Assembly (NCBI GenBank): GCA_027924645.1
Contig: BSBN01000849.1
Coordinates: 12,728,001 to 12,792,000, forward strand
Origin: Cunninghamia lanceolata
Lineage: Eukaryota > Streptophyta > Pinopsida > Cupressales > Cupressaceae
Direction: 5' to 3'
DNA length: 64,000 bases
The notes beneath the pieces are model-generated. The model saw only the letters and a program-made list of their open reading frames with translations. It searched no databases and had not been told where the DNA came from. The stretch's first letter is position 1. Each line of letters starts with the position of its first letter. The position numbers were made by a program, and so were the translations under genes. Positions 22,993 through 34,183 of this stretch are shown piece by piece.

Positions 22993-24083
22993 TGTTGGCA
23001 AGAGACATTATATGGATTCATGGTTGTTGTCATTGATGGCAACAAAGGTCATCCCACATATCCGCAAGTCATGGTGTGCCTCTACCGGAAGTCAGAATGA
23101 AGACTATTGTGGTCTGGTGAACAAGAACAGAGCATGTGGCAAGGTCCAACAGATTGGTCTGGACCTCTCAGAGGGAGTGTCTTGGTGCAGTGCGGATTTG
23201 GGGAAGTCAAGAGGACTACCTTGAGTAGTATATTCCAAGGATTTAGCCTCCGGCGATGGACAAAGAAAAAGATATGAATAGTTGAGTACCGGATTCGTGA
23301 GAGACAGTGAGAACAGAGGAAGAACTGACTAACAGAGCATCAGACTATTTTCCGGATGTGTTATTGTTGATGGTAAAGGTTGTGAAGGCATGAATTATGT
23401 TTGGCTGACATGATTAATGATATCTACAAGTATATGCTTGATCAGCATTACTTGATATGCAAGGATTCAGCTGACAGATCAAAGTTTGTGTGAAGATAAA
23501 CTATTCCGGGTGCCGACTAGAAAGATAATAAAATCATTAGTGCGGATATATATAGAGGATGGATTTTGCTATGAGAGGTGTTATAGTAGAAGGTGATAAG
23601 CGAACAAGGAAAGAGCAGAGCAGAAGTAGTAAGAAAGATCCGGTATGTGAAGGGAAAGCAGATTAAAGAACAGAGGAAAGATGAAGTGCAGCAGATCAGT
23701 GTACTGAGCCTAACCGGAACTAAACTCCAGCATATGTAGATGCTTCCAATTAGTTCAAGTACTATATAACATTCTTTTATAGACAGTGTGTCTCTTTGTA
23801 GGCAGTGTGCCTCTTGTGAGCAGTGTGCTCGGGCAGTGAGCCCTAATTGGCAAGTGCCATTTTGTAATTCCTTATTCTTTTAACATAGAATAATCTTTGG
23901 GTTAATCACCCCGTGGTTTTCTCCCTTAACCGGGTTTCCACGTCAAAAATACTGTGTCATGTGTTTCTCATTTCATGGTAATGTTTGTTTGTTTGATTCA
24001 ATGATGCTTTGATTAATAAGAAAGTTCAAAGGAAGAAATAATTAGCATAACTGATTCACCCCCCCCCCTCTCAGTTATCAACA
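22993..24083 (+). mobile_element. Solo LTR, copia-like family
   Basis: 1091 bp, TGTTGGCAAG...GTTATCAACA, flanked by GGGGG on both sides (22988-22992 and 24084-24088). It has the GTTAATCACCCCGTGGTTTT...ACCGGGTTTCCACGTCAAAA segment and ends with a C-rich CTGATTCACC(C)nTCTCAGTTA tract, the inverse of the GAGAGGG...TGAATCAG start of the LTR at 409. It is therefore the same general family, in the opposite orientation to that copy. Confidence 0.9.
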
Positions 24084-24088
24084 GGGGG

Positions 24089-25070
24089 TATAATCATTTT
24101 CTTTGTTTGTTGTTTGTGGGTTTACCTTTAGTAATGTTAAGCCTTGTCTAATGACATGATCGACATAATGATCATTAAGGACATCAAGGGTCTAAACATG
24201 AAATAGGTGTAATCCTTGTATGTTGATATGCAAGCAATACTTAGGTCATCTTGGTTCAATTATACTTAGATGCTTGTATTAACTTGCTAAATCAAAATCC
24301 ATGTAAGTAATACTCAAGTCAGCATGGTTTAATTATACCTAGATGCTTGTATTTTCTTACAACATTTTAAAAGCTCAATGATGAAATGAAATACTCTAAA
24401 AACTTGTAGAGGAAGATGACAAAATCTAGTATCATACATACCAAATTGCATTTAATTTCATTTATAAGCATTTCATACATACCATTTATCCAAGTGTCAC
24501 AAAGATCCAAATTCTATCCGTCAGTTACCCATTTGTTCCAATTCTTCTACGTGCATTCTTCTAAGTGTTGTTTCCTTTATGGTCAAGATTATACTTGGCA
24601 TAGCAAAAATAATCATTTTTGCATATTATAAGTATGTACACCATTAATTCGTTATCATTTAGTGCATCAGTGGCCTTAAAACATTTAGATCGTGATAGTT
24701 GTGTCATTTATCCACATAGATTGCATAACATTTCACATCAAAAAGCTACAAAAACATAGATATCATAGTGTTTGCATATTAGATCATCATCCATACATAA
24801 AGTAATTAAACCATCATGTGTTGCATTTTACAATATCGCCACAGTGTGCATTAGTTCATAGTAACATATCAGCATATAAGATCATAAGCATGCATATAAG
24901 TCATCATGTCCATCATGTGTCACATAAACATGTTAGAAGCATCGCATACAACCATAAGCATAATAAATAAATCCATCCATAAGAACACATGCATGTAGTG
25001 CGTCAAACTCATGTAGATCATCATATATCAAAAAAATAATAAAAGTCCAAGTATACAATGATGTCATAAA
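24089..25070 (+). other. Tat-like 3' region, no gene seen
   Basis: AT-rich sequence with many CAT/ATA triplets (for example CATAAGCATGCATATAAGTC). Two similar passages (about 24215-24275 and 24300-24355) share AATACTTAGGTCATCTTGGT and CTTAGATGCTTGTATT-like text, an imperfect ~85-bp direct repeat. Confidence 0.5.
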
Positions 25071-25079
25071 AAGTATCTA

Positions 25080-27240
25080 TCTCAATCGGTCAAAAATGGT
25101 GTATACAAAAACTGGCATAACATCATGCATGTCTAAGCAAGTAACTATGTGGAACTGGCTCTGGACGGGGCTAGATCTTGTGGTTACTACAGAGGAGGCT
25201 GTGGCCCTGTAGGACCCGTCCTTGGTGGCCCATGAGGAACTGGTGGCTTTATCCCTACACTGTCTGTCTACGTCCACCTTGATCTACTGTGTGAGCTAGG
25301 ATGGAAACTACTGACCCTCTGCTCTACTTGCATAGCCTACTCATACAACCCTCTCCAATAGGATATGTCTTGTCCCACCCTAACCATATCTACCACAATC
25401 TAGCTATGTGGACCTTTGGCTACCATCTGCTACACCTACTATAATAGGGCCTCTACCCTAGTATATCTCTGTATGAACATCACTTGCTCCAGAATCACAG
25501 TGCAGACATCAGCCTGCAGCTATGTCACCTGCCCCTATAACCGAGCCACCTGGGTTCACAAGGCTGCCATCTCACCGCCATCCTACCCCTGCAGCTATGC
25601 CACCTATACCTATAACTAAGACACCTGGGCTTGCAATGCTACTATCTCTCCATCACCCTGCCCACCCTATACCTGCACATGTGCCAGTACCTATACCTGT
25701 GCCTATACCTATGGCTACACCTGTGGTTGTACCTCTTCCTATGCCCATGCCTACATCTGAACCACTCTCCTCTGCCTACCATCATCCACACCATCATACT
25801 CGTCATCTCCTCCGCAAACCCTACCTCCATCTCCTCCGCCACCCCCACCTCCGTCGCCTCCACCACCCCTACCTCCATCTCCTCCATAACCCCCACCTCC
25901 ATCTCCTCTACCACCCCCACCTCCATCGCCTCCACCACCCCTACCATCATCTCCTCCATAACCCCCACCTCTATCTCCTCCGCCACCCCCACCTCCATCA
26001 CCTCCACCACCCCTACCTCCATCATCTCCTCCTCCCCTGCCTTCTCTACCACCTCTCCCACCTTGTCGTCATCCCCTCCTCTATCAAGGGGCATCATCCT
26101 CATCCTCATTGTCATCATTAAGTCACATAACCAACTCTCTAGGCCCATAATATCTAGGAACTGGATGGGCAGTAAAGTGTGCCTCAAAATCTATTGTCAT
26201 TCCTGCATCCACTATATCCCACCTCAGATCCCATTGTTGGTAAGGAAGTTGTAGAAAGTCCATCCTCACTATCTCATACAATGCCACAGGACCCCATAGT
26301 AGATGCTCCTTGTGCATTCAGACAAAAATAGTAGTACATTGAGGCATCCCCTAAATCCTGCCAAACTATCACTACACATGACTAACAAGGTGACACTCTA
26401 GTATGTAGGGAGTCCTCGCTATCAGCCATTGAGTTTGGAAACAATAAGGCAACTTTGTTGTGTTCTCTTCCCACGCCTCGTAGTCTAGGTATGGTCACCA
26501 TATCACCTCATCCACATTATCCAATGTGTGACGCAAATACTCTAACTTTCCCAACTTGGGTTGGGAAAGAGTTTCTTGAAACATATAAAGTAGGGTCAGT
26601 CATGTCCCCTCACTCCCATGCCAATCGGCCATGTCACCGCTATATGCAGCCAAGCCCAAATCTGAAGCAATGAAACACCAGCAGAAAGACACTAGTAGCT
26701 CCATCATATACCAACTGATGCAAATCATGGTACAAATGGGCTAAGATGCAAGGACCCCAAGCAAACCATGTCCCCTCTTGAACCATCCTCTCTAGAGTTT
26801 GTCCCCATCCAACCTTGAAGCCACAGGATCTCCTATTGGGGCATACAACTCCTCCGATCAAACCTGCTAGTATGGCTGGCAGGGGCTCATAATACTCTAC
26901 AATGTCCACCCAGCTAGTCTCTGTACCCTCCAAGTCTAGGTCATCAAACACTCTTCTACACTTAGCCAATCTAGCTCTAGTAGCAGACTCGTACTCCATT
27001 AGCTCACCCTAAATAGGAATCCCTAAAATTTGATGAATATCCTCTATAGTAACCATCATCTCTCCCAAAGTGGTCAATAATCCAAGGTTAGTCCACATCT
27101 CAAGCATGAAGCAAACTTACCATAAGCTAGTCGACCCAAGCACCAAATGGTTAGTATCAGTCAGGTAGGGCCTAAGCAGCTACGTTAGAGGGAATCTCTC
27201 CCATGACATCAGTACATGATCTAGGATCTCCTGCAAAATT
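25080..27240 (-). pseudogene. Antisense plant mobile domain (PMD) ORF
   Basis: Read leftwards from about 27240: GEMMVTIEDIHQILGIPI, then at 26999-26640 DDLDLEGTETSWVDIVEYYE, LPAILAGLIGGVVCPNRRSC, GFKVGWGQTLERMVQEG and FAWGPCILAHLYHDLHQLVY. These match the plant mobile domain (also annotated aminotransferase-like), known in MAIN/MAIL proteins and in transposon-borne copies. Later parts include HKEHLLWGPVALYEIVRMDF and HPVPRYYGPRELV. A Glu/Val/Met-rich 8-residue repeat (25826-26045) and a coiled-coil-like tail follow. Stops and frameshifts are frequent. The ORF lies antisense to the retrotransposon genes, between integrase and 3' LTR; that position suggests capture by the element. Confidence 0.75.
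25826..26045 (+). repeat. 24-bp minisatellite within the PMD tail
   Basis: About nine tandem units of CTCCATCTCCTCC(G/A)CCACCCC(C/T)AC, period 24. On the minus strand this codes an 8-residue repeat of the type EEMEVGVV, so the array keeps frame. The plus-strand reading (His/Leu/Pro-rich) is a by-product. Confidence 0.85.
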
Positions 27241-28365
27241 GATAATAAAGTGTGTTAAAATACCAAATCAAACTAAGCCACAAATCTATCAAATCAAACA
27301 AAGTACTTAGCTAACCTATCAGGAAACCTATCCTATCATCTCTTTTGAGATTCAATCAATCTCGAAGATGACCTATCAATTGGCCAACATTGATCATGAT
27401 GTCGACTTTGTCAAACCAGCTAAGTATTTTACAAAACCTATCAGATGTGTAACTCTATTTACCAAATGTACAACTTTGCATTAAATGCAGTGAATCCCCT
27501 ATCATTTGTGCTATTTCAGGAAATTACATAGAAACAATACTTATTCGTGCATTTTCACATCAAATGTGCAACTTCCTATCAATTGTGCTGAAACACTGCT
27601 TATTTGCATGTTTTTGCAATGTTTGCGTAGCTATAGAACACATGTGCAAGACTGCTGCTTGGTTGCGCCTAAAGACTTGCATGCGCGTAAACCCTAGTTG
27701 TTTGCACAAGACTTCCTATCATTTGCAAAAAATTCTCATATGCGTCGATTCTTGACACAGATGCATCGAATTGGAGTATATGCGCGTATTAATGGCTTAT
27801 CTGCACTAAAACACTAAACTCACACATTCAAAAATGACAACTTTGACCTACAATTTGACCACCATAAATGCAAAATTGACCAAGTTTTGAAGGATACATA
27901 CTGGGGGTTCGTATTCTGTTAGCTGCCTAAATCATCAGATCCTCTCAAATCGATGGCTAGCTATCAAAATCTGATCCATCCCTACTGACTATTTTGTACT
28001 GCTACCACACCAAAGCTCCTCAAATCTCTCCACAAAAGACAAGTGTACAAATGACTAGGATTGTGGCCCTGGACATACCTATATATAGCAAAGTGAGCCC
28101 TAATTGGATGAGTTTAACCTTATACATGCTAGGGCATGGTTATTATCATATTTTCTCCCATCATTAGTCAATTTCATCTCCTGTCTATCTAGTCAGCCTA
28201 TCTGATCATGAGATTATCTGTCATCTTGTGGTCACGTTCTTCCCATCTAATCTCCTGAGGGGGCATCCTATCGTCATTTAAACCTATATCAGGGGCAAAC
28301 TGGGGCATGTATCAATCACACAAAAAAAATATTCTTTGAAACAACGTGATAAAACACATTGCATC
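27241..28365 (+). other. Tat-like 3' region, TGCG/CAAATGTGCA-type repeats
   Basis: No gene is seen. From about 27450 to 27810 loosely repeated units around (C)AAATGT(G)CAAC, TTTGCATG and ATGCGCGTA occur every 20-30 bases, the complementary style of those in the leader (for example CAAATGTACA here and TGTACATTTG near 13952). Confidence 0.55.
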
Positions 28366-28379
28366 GAAGAGGGGCAAAA
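28366..28379 (+). other. Tat-like polypurine tract
   Basis: GAAGAGGGGCAAAA abuts the TGTATACACC start of the 3' LTR, as expected for the plus-strand primer. Confidence 0.8.
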
Positions 28380-29443
28380 TGTATACACCTAAAAATAGCT
28401 CATGTCGAATTAAGTAAATATTTTAATATTTATTTTATTCTCATTCTTCTATCAATTAAATAAATATCCTTATTTATTTAAATGGTTCACATCCCTCTAA
28501 TAATTAAATAAAATCAATTTATTTAATTAAATCATCTAAATTCCCTAAATCTTCTATAGTTTTATCTAATTAAATAATCCCAAAATTATTTCATTAATCC
28601 TAAATTCCTCTATCCCAAAGTCCTAATTCCATAATTCCACATCACCTTTCCACCTCACCATGTTGCACACATAATTAAATATTTTAATATTTATTAGCTA
28701 ATATCTCCCCACCCACATGTCATATTTATCGCCAGTCAAATTAGTTAACTCATCAATCAAATCAGTTAACTAATTAATTAATTGAGTTCATTGACCAATC
28801 AACTTAGTCAACTCTCCAATCAACCCAATTAACTGATCAATCATCTCAGTCAACTCAATCTATTATGTTAACTCACATAACTCATGAAAGGAGCTTGGAC
28901 ACTTGTCCTCTCCTAATCTGTGCACATTCTCTCAAGCTTTCTCAACCATACACCTCACAGGTAATTCCTCCAGTCATGGATCTATTGACACTTAGACTTG
29001 GTCTCTACTCAACCTATATAAGCAAGTTCCTCACACCCATTTGACATATCTCAAGTTTTAGCAATCTTACTCTATAGAAATCCTACTAGCACGCCTTTGG
29101 CAAATTATCCTCATTTGCATTTGCATAATCCCATTATCATTCACAATCATCTAATCATGTCTCCATTATCCATCATCCATCCACATTAGAATTGCATTTG
29201 TAGTTTAATCTTCATTGCACATTCCAATCACAACCATTCTCCTATTGTCATCTTCAATAGCAAGGAAGTACAACTTCTGAGAGCTAAAAACATACACAGG
29301 ATCGATATGAGATAGGCAACAATAGAAGGTATGAGGTAAATTAGTCTATGAAGGTAATATCTTTGTTTACTGTATTTGCATCAATTTCATTGAGTTATTG
29401 GATATTTAGTTGTTAATGCTTTTGTTCACATTTTTCTCTAACA
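28380..29443 (+). repeat. Tat-like element 3' LTR
   Basis: 1064 bp, TGTATACACC...TCTAACA, matching 11054-12126 throughout with scattered substitutions and small indels (for example a 9-bp gap near the TTTTAATATTTATTAGC segment). It is followed by the ACATC duplication and the right part of repeat A. Confidence 0.9.
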
Positions 29444-30487
29444 ACATCAATGAAAATATTGATGAAAAGATGGAGAGCATCATCCCCAAGTGCAACACAA
29501 GTCTCGAACATAGTGGAGAAGGAATACAAGTTAAACTGTGGGAGTCATAGCGATTATCTCCACCTTGAGCACAAGGATATAAACACAAAGATATACTAAT
29601 GCCTCGTCACCCCAAAAACTAAGTTTGGCTATTCTTAAACATCATCCAATTCAACAATCAAAAGGTTGATTTTAGCCGATAAAAATAGAATAAATATTTA
29701 CCACTTTTTAGTATGGATGGTGTTTAAAATTGCTAACAACTATTTGATCATTGAACTAGATGATGTTTAAGTAGAGTGCCCAAGTTTATCTATTTCTACT
29801 TCAAATATTGTTTACCATACTCAGATATTTAAGAGATGGTAAGAGAACAAAATAATACATAAATATATTGGATTGAGTATAACATGTAGTAGCACATCTA
29901 ACAATGTGCCAAACTTTCAATTTAAAAAAAAATATTGAAATCAAAGCTCCTAAATATGACTTTTACATTACATATACTTTCATTTCAAACTTTCCGATGA
30001 TTAAAGACTATGATTGGACATTACAAACAAAACAATGACTTTGAATGTTCTAAAAAGTAAAAACTAAAACTTCATCGTTATGCATACTACCTCAAAAATA
30101 ACACATTAAAAACTATTTAAAATTTCCAAATAAAACATTAGACTAAACTTTTAATGTTTTGATGTAAACTGAAGTAAATTTCTATTAAACATACAAAATA
30201 TTATCAATTTCCAACAAAAAATAACTAGTATAACACCACAAATATTACTTCCTAATAAAACTAAATAGAAATAATAAATCATGCAAGTAGGAAGAGACAT
30301 AGTGAACTGTTTACTTGGTAATCAAGCAACCTAAAAGAAAAAAAGTGCAAATCCAATAACCTCTATTGTTTCAGTCAACAATCTACATGGATTAAATGCC
30401 TACATAAGCACCTAGCACAAATGAAAAATACAATTTATGGAAGATCAAAGGCATCAACAATCTTAGCTCTTGATACACATAAGAAAC
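29444..30487 (+). repeat. Repeat A, right part (interrupted copy)
   Basis: From ACATCAATGAAAATATTGAT this matches 58002-59031 to its end at ACACATAAGAAAC, after which the two loci diverge. Both copies share a segment GGAGAGCATCATCCCCAAGT and long AT-rich text. There are no clear coding motifs, terminal repeats or poly(A) tail. It may be an old intron, a non-autonomous element or a segmental duplication. Confidence 0.9.
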
Positions 30488-30572
30488 TAATAAAAACATA
30501 GATTTTCAAGCCCGGTTTATGTGTGACCCTTGCTTTGAACCTTATGAAATACCCCTAGGATAAATAAAAGAA

Positions 30573-30664
30573 AACCTAATAACTACCTTGCTAGGTACCA
30601 AAAGTAAACATATCATATAACCTAATAAGTACCTTGCTAGGTACCAAAAGGAAACATATCATAT
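30573..30664 (+). repeat. 46-bp tandem duplication
   Basis: Two adjacent copies of a 46-bp unit beginning AACCTAATAA(C/G)TACCTTGC and ending AACATATCATAT, differing at two positions, so this is a recent duplication. Confidence 0.9.
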
Positions 30665-30730
30665 CCGCTCCCTTGGTTTTCATTCATAGTCACTTATGAG
30701 TTTAGGTAGTGTGGTTGTGATTGAGAGGGA

Positions 30731-31117
30731 TGGCTCGAACAAAATAAACAACAATGAAGGGAAGGCTCCTTGAAATAAACTGACAATGAAGGTAGCAAGG
30801 AAGAGCATGCCAATAATGATAGGAGTGAATAAGTTGCACCATTTCAGACCCAACATTATGGCCCTTCATGAGATCCACAAATACTAGAAGAGCATAGAGT
30901 TGTTGATCAGGAAGCTTCGCTTCGAATGTCTAGTAAGGGAGATTTCATAGGAATTCAACATTGATCTGCACTTCCAAAGCCTTGTCATGGATCTTTTAAA
31001 TGAAGAAGGTTCACAATATAGGAGGAAAAAGTGCTTATCTTTCATAATAAAACATAAAGCACATTGTACAGACAATCCCATTACATTTTATCCATGGCAA
31101 CCAATTCTTGATATCTA
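30731..31117 (+). pseudogene. Histone H3 pseudogene
   Basis: Starting at ATGGCTCGAACAAAA (MARTK), a single uninterrupted frame collinear with histone H3 can be followed: KVARKSMPIMIGVNKLHHFR (the KAARKSAP...KKPHRFR region), ALHEIHKY, KSIELLIRKLRFECLVREIS, EFNIDLHFQSLVMDLLNE, then a weak match to the end of the histone fold. Position 5 of the frame is already a TAA where Q is expected, and further stops occur near residues equal to Q55 and Q76, all CAA/CAG-to-TAA/TAG type. There are no introns, which fits either a retrocopy or the intronless canonical plant H3 genes. It is non-functional. Confidence 0.85.
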
Positions 31118-31536
31118 ATGTAATCAAAAGCTTCAAAGGGTGGATATGGGAGTTTCTAAAATGGAAATGTGATAGTCCAAGTTTTGGTTGATTGGGTTTT
31201 TACTCTATTGGGGTTCCTTAGCTTTATGTGCATCTATGTCACACTACTGTAGACAACTAAATTACTTTTAAACTTGCCTACATTTATTGCAATGTACTTT
31301 ACATCACTAAACTTGCAGGTAACTTTTGCCCCTTAAAATGGCATCAACCTTCATTCAGATGTCCATAGCTTCTATTGATAGAGTTGAAGGTTCAACGATG
31401 AACATTCAATGGCTCCCATGCACAAATGACCTTGAAAGTTTGTATGGAAGGCATTCCACAATATACTTCCCTTGAAACACCTCTGGATGTTATTCTTTTG
31501 ATTCCTAAATTTGATAATGTATGAAAATGACTAGAA

Positions 31537-32215
31537 AATTTTATCTTGATAGGGTATTTTATGGGTAGGGTCCCCCCTAAAACCATGCTTAGAGATTGGG
31601 TTGGCAGGGAATGGATCCCACATGGGATCTACCTTGACGACATGTAAAACCTTACCAAGGGGTTTTTCCTTTTTCCTTTTTCTAAAGCCAGTCATACTAA
31701 GGTTGTCCTTAGTCATGGCCCCTAGGTTGTTCACTCCTCCTTGCTTATGTTCAAATCCTAGACTTGAGACTTTGTCATTTCTAATAAAAGTTATTTTGAG
31801 TCCTTGATCTATACTTCTATTGATAGTTCGACCTGAACATATACGCTTTATCAAGTCCAGAATTATTTTGGATAATATTATTACTATGTGGGAAGGGATA
31901 GAATGGGCTCACCACACTCAAAAGCTAGTCCTATTTCTTAAAAATGACTTTGCCAAAGCCTATGATCGTATTGAATGGTTGTTTATCTTTGCCATGTTGA
32001 AATTTATTGGATTTGGCCCTCACTTCATCCAAACTATTTAGATGTTGTTTGTTGATGGTTTAGCTTGCATCACCATTTCAAGCCAGCAATCTAAACTAGG
32101 CTTCACTGGTCTATTCACCAAGGATCTCCCCTTGCCCTAGATTTGTATGTCCAAGATACTGAAGGATTTGGATATCTTCTAGCCCTTGAAGCAGTCTCCT
32201 AGTCCTGTGTTAAGG
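31537..32215 (+). pseudogene. LINE fragment, divergent family ('LINE-C')
   Basis: Two pieces are joined. 31537-31800 is like the DUF4283-type ORF1 (FYLDRVFYG, LGWQGMDPTWDL/WVGREWIPHGIYLDD, KGFFLFPFSKASHTKVVLS, then HSSLLMFKS). 31815-32215 is RT (RPEHIRFIKSRIILDNIITM, LKNDFAKAYDRIEWLF, FIGFGPHFIQTI, then after a frameshift SIHQGSPLALDLYVQ and GFGYLLALEAV). The endonuclease between them is missing and the catalytic DD box is not reached. The protein differs clearly from LINE-A and LINE-B. Confidence 0.75.
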
Positions 32216-33585
32216 GGATTTAACCAAGAATTTGAACTAAGAAATTTGACAAATTCTCTAAAGGTAATTATATAAACACCTTCTATCCTCCAGCAAATCA
32301 AAACACCAAGAATCAAGGAAATCAAGTTCTAAACTACACAATTGTCCCAAATGGGTCCCAATTCAAATCTATGACTTGTAGGTTTATATTTGCACACCTT
32401 GCTCCTAGATTTGTGCACTCAAAGATCACTTTGGCACCTACAAATTCAAATTTATAGGTCAAAAATAGATTACAAAAATTTAGAACCTTGGTTAATGTCT
32501 TCCTAACATCTAAATAGAGTTGGGAGCCTATTGATGATTCAGTCCTAGGGGAAGTTTGAAAGCGAGATGATAAAAATTTTACTTCTTCTAGCAGTACTTT
32601 AGTTGCCTAGATATGTCTGGGCTTGAGCCTTTTTAGTTCCGGTCTCTTTTTAGACTTTACCCCATTTAGACTATATGGGTGTGCCTCTCTATGACCCTAC
32701 ATTTTTTTGTGAATATTGTACTATTACTTCTTTCTTAATATAAATTTTAATAGGAAGTAATCATCTATAAAAAATCAAAGAAAGTGCATATGCATTTAAT
32801 TTATTTAATTTTTCCATTTATTTGAGCATTTAATTTTCTATAATTTTTAATGATCAACCCTGACTCTTTAATCTAATGAAGGAAAGACAACATATTTGCA
32901 TGATCATATGTATCAATCCCCACACATTTGTATCATTATTAGCCCTGATCCCTATATGCCTAACCTCTATCTCAAAATCCACATTTCCCTACCTTGGGTA
33001 ATTTTCATAGCACTCAAGAGTGATCACACATGACGTAGAAAATTAAATTTTTACAATTCAAGAGACTCTCACCCTTTCCTCATAGTCATTGGAAGTCAAT
33101 TTATAACACACTTATGTAAGGATTCATTATGTCAAGTAGAACTTAAAGACATTCATTAGATAATTAATTCATTGTCTAATCATCATTCAAAAACCTAGAG
33201 CACTGAGGAGTATTCATAGGAACGCTTCTATTTGGAACATTAAAAAGAATAATATGCATTAGAATCAACTTCTAGATCACTTGCATTGCATGTCTATTTT
33301 CTACCCATAGTCGTTATGACTGTAAAGTTGGTCCAATCAAGGGGGTTCACTTAGGAAAGCTTGTTCCTTGTGATTTGGAAATTTCCCTAAGGTATTTTCA
33401 AATACTACTAATTTTTAGGTGATAGTAGTAGAAAAAGTGCACAATGAGTTAAATCAAAGCCACATTTAATTACACATTTAGTTATCTTTACTTTGTATTT
33501 AGAATTTGTTCTTAGAAATATGTTAAAAAGATGAAAATTTAAAATATATATTTTTATATTTATATTATTTTATATTAACAAATGT
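32216..33585. other. AT-rich intergenic DNA
   Basis: I see no gene, RNA or repeat boundary here. It contains poly(A/T) runs and a TTTATTTAATTTTTCC-like stretch near 32800. The right part (33530-33585) is TATATTT-rich and borders the truncated LINE-A. Confidence 0.5.
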
Positions 33586-34183
33586 TTAGTTGGCAGATTG
33601 GGAATTGAGTAAGGAAATTTTTTGGAAGCAAAAGGCAAGGATTGAATGGCTCCAGGAAGGAGATAGAAATACCTCTTTCTTCCATAATACCATCAAAGAC
33701 AGGAGACATGGGAATGTGATTTCTTCCTTGGTGTCTTCCCAAGGGGTTATGCTGTCCTCTGGCTAAGAGATTTTTGAAGAGGCTTCTCGGTTCTTCTCGG
33801 CTTTGTTTACAGAGGACTCTCCCTCAGTAGTTATTGAGGAGAATACGGTTCTGGAATGTGTCCCTTCTTTGGTGACTAATGAGATGAATGAGGCTATCTT
33901 AAGTCCCATATCTATTATTGAATTGGAGAGAATTGTGTTCTAGATGAAAAAAGTGAAGGCCTCTGGGTTGGATGGCTTTATGATTGAGTTCTTTCGGGAA
34001 TTTTAGAAGATTATCAAATTTGATCTTCTTGATGCAGTTAGAGAGTCACAGAGGAGCAAGCAGATGTTGAAAGATTTGAATGCTACTTTCGCGGTTCTTA
34101 TTCCTAAGACTGTTGGAGCTAACTCGCTAAATCTCTTAAGGCCAATAGCCCTATGTAACGTCATTTATAAGATTATTACTAAG

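Larger units (their letters stand above)
11054..29443 (+). mobile_element. 18.4-kb Tat-like Ty3/gypsy retrotransposon
   Basis: The element starts TGTATACACC and ends CTCTAACA, with LTRs at 11054-12126 and 28380-29443, and is flanked by the 5-bp duplication ACATC (11049-11053 and 29444-29448). The interior has gag, protease, a G-patch-like segment, RT, RNase H, a second archaeal-type RNase H, integrase, and a long 3' region with an antisense plant mobile domain ORF. Two RNase H domains before integrase are the hallmark of the Tat (Ogre/Retand) lineage. Two solo LTRs account for about 1.65 kb. By eye the LTRs differ at a few percent of sites and every coding domain has stops, so it is not recent and not autonomous now. 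Confidence 0.9.

Noticed and set aside
25522..26254. Long plus-strand His/Leu/Pro- and Ser/Thr-rich open frames
   Set aside because: They are by-products of the 24-bp minisatellite and of the open minus-strand PMD tail; composition is that of the repeat and no domain is visible.
29406..29588. Minus-strand ORF shared by both copies of repeat A (CIPSPLCSR...LHLGMML)
   Set aside because: It is similar in both copies only because the DNA is duplicated; in the first copy it runs into the Tat-like LTR, and no protein family is recognisable.
31531..31854. 107-codon minus-strand frame
   Set aside because: The plus strand here reads as a DUF4283-type LINE ORF1 remnant that continues into RT; the minus frame is its shadow.
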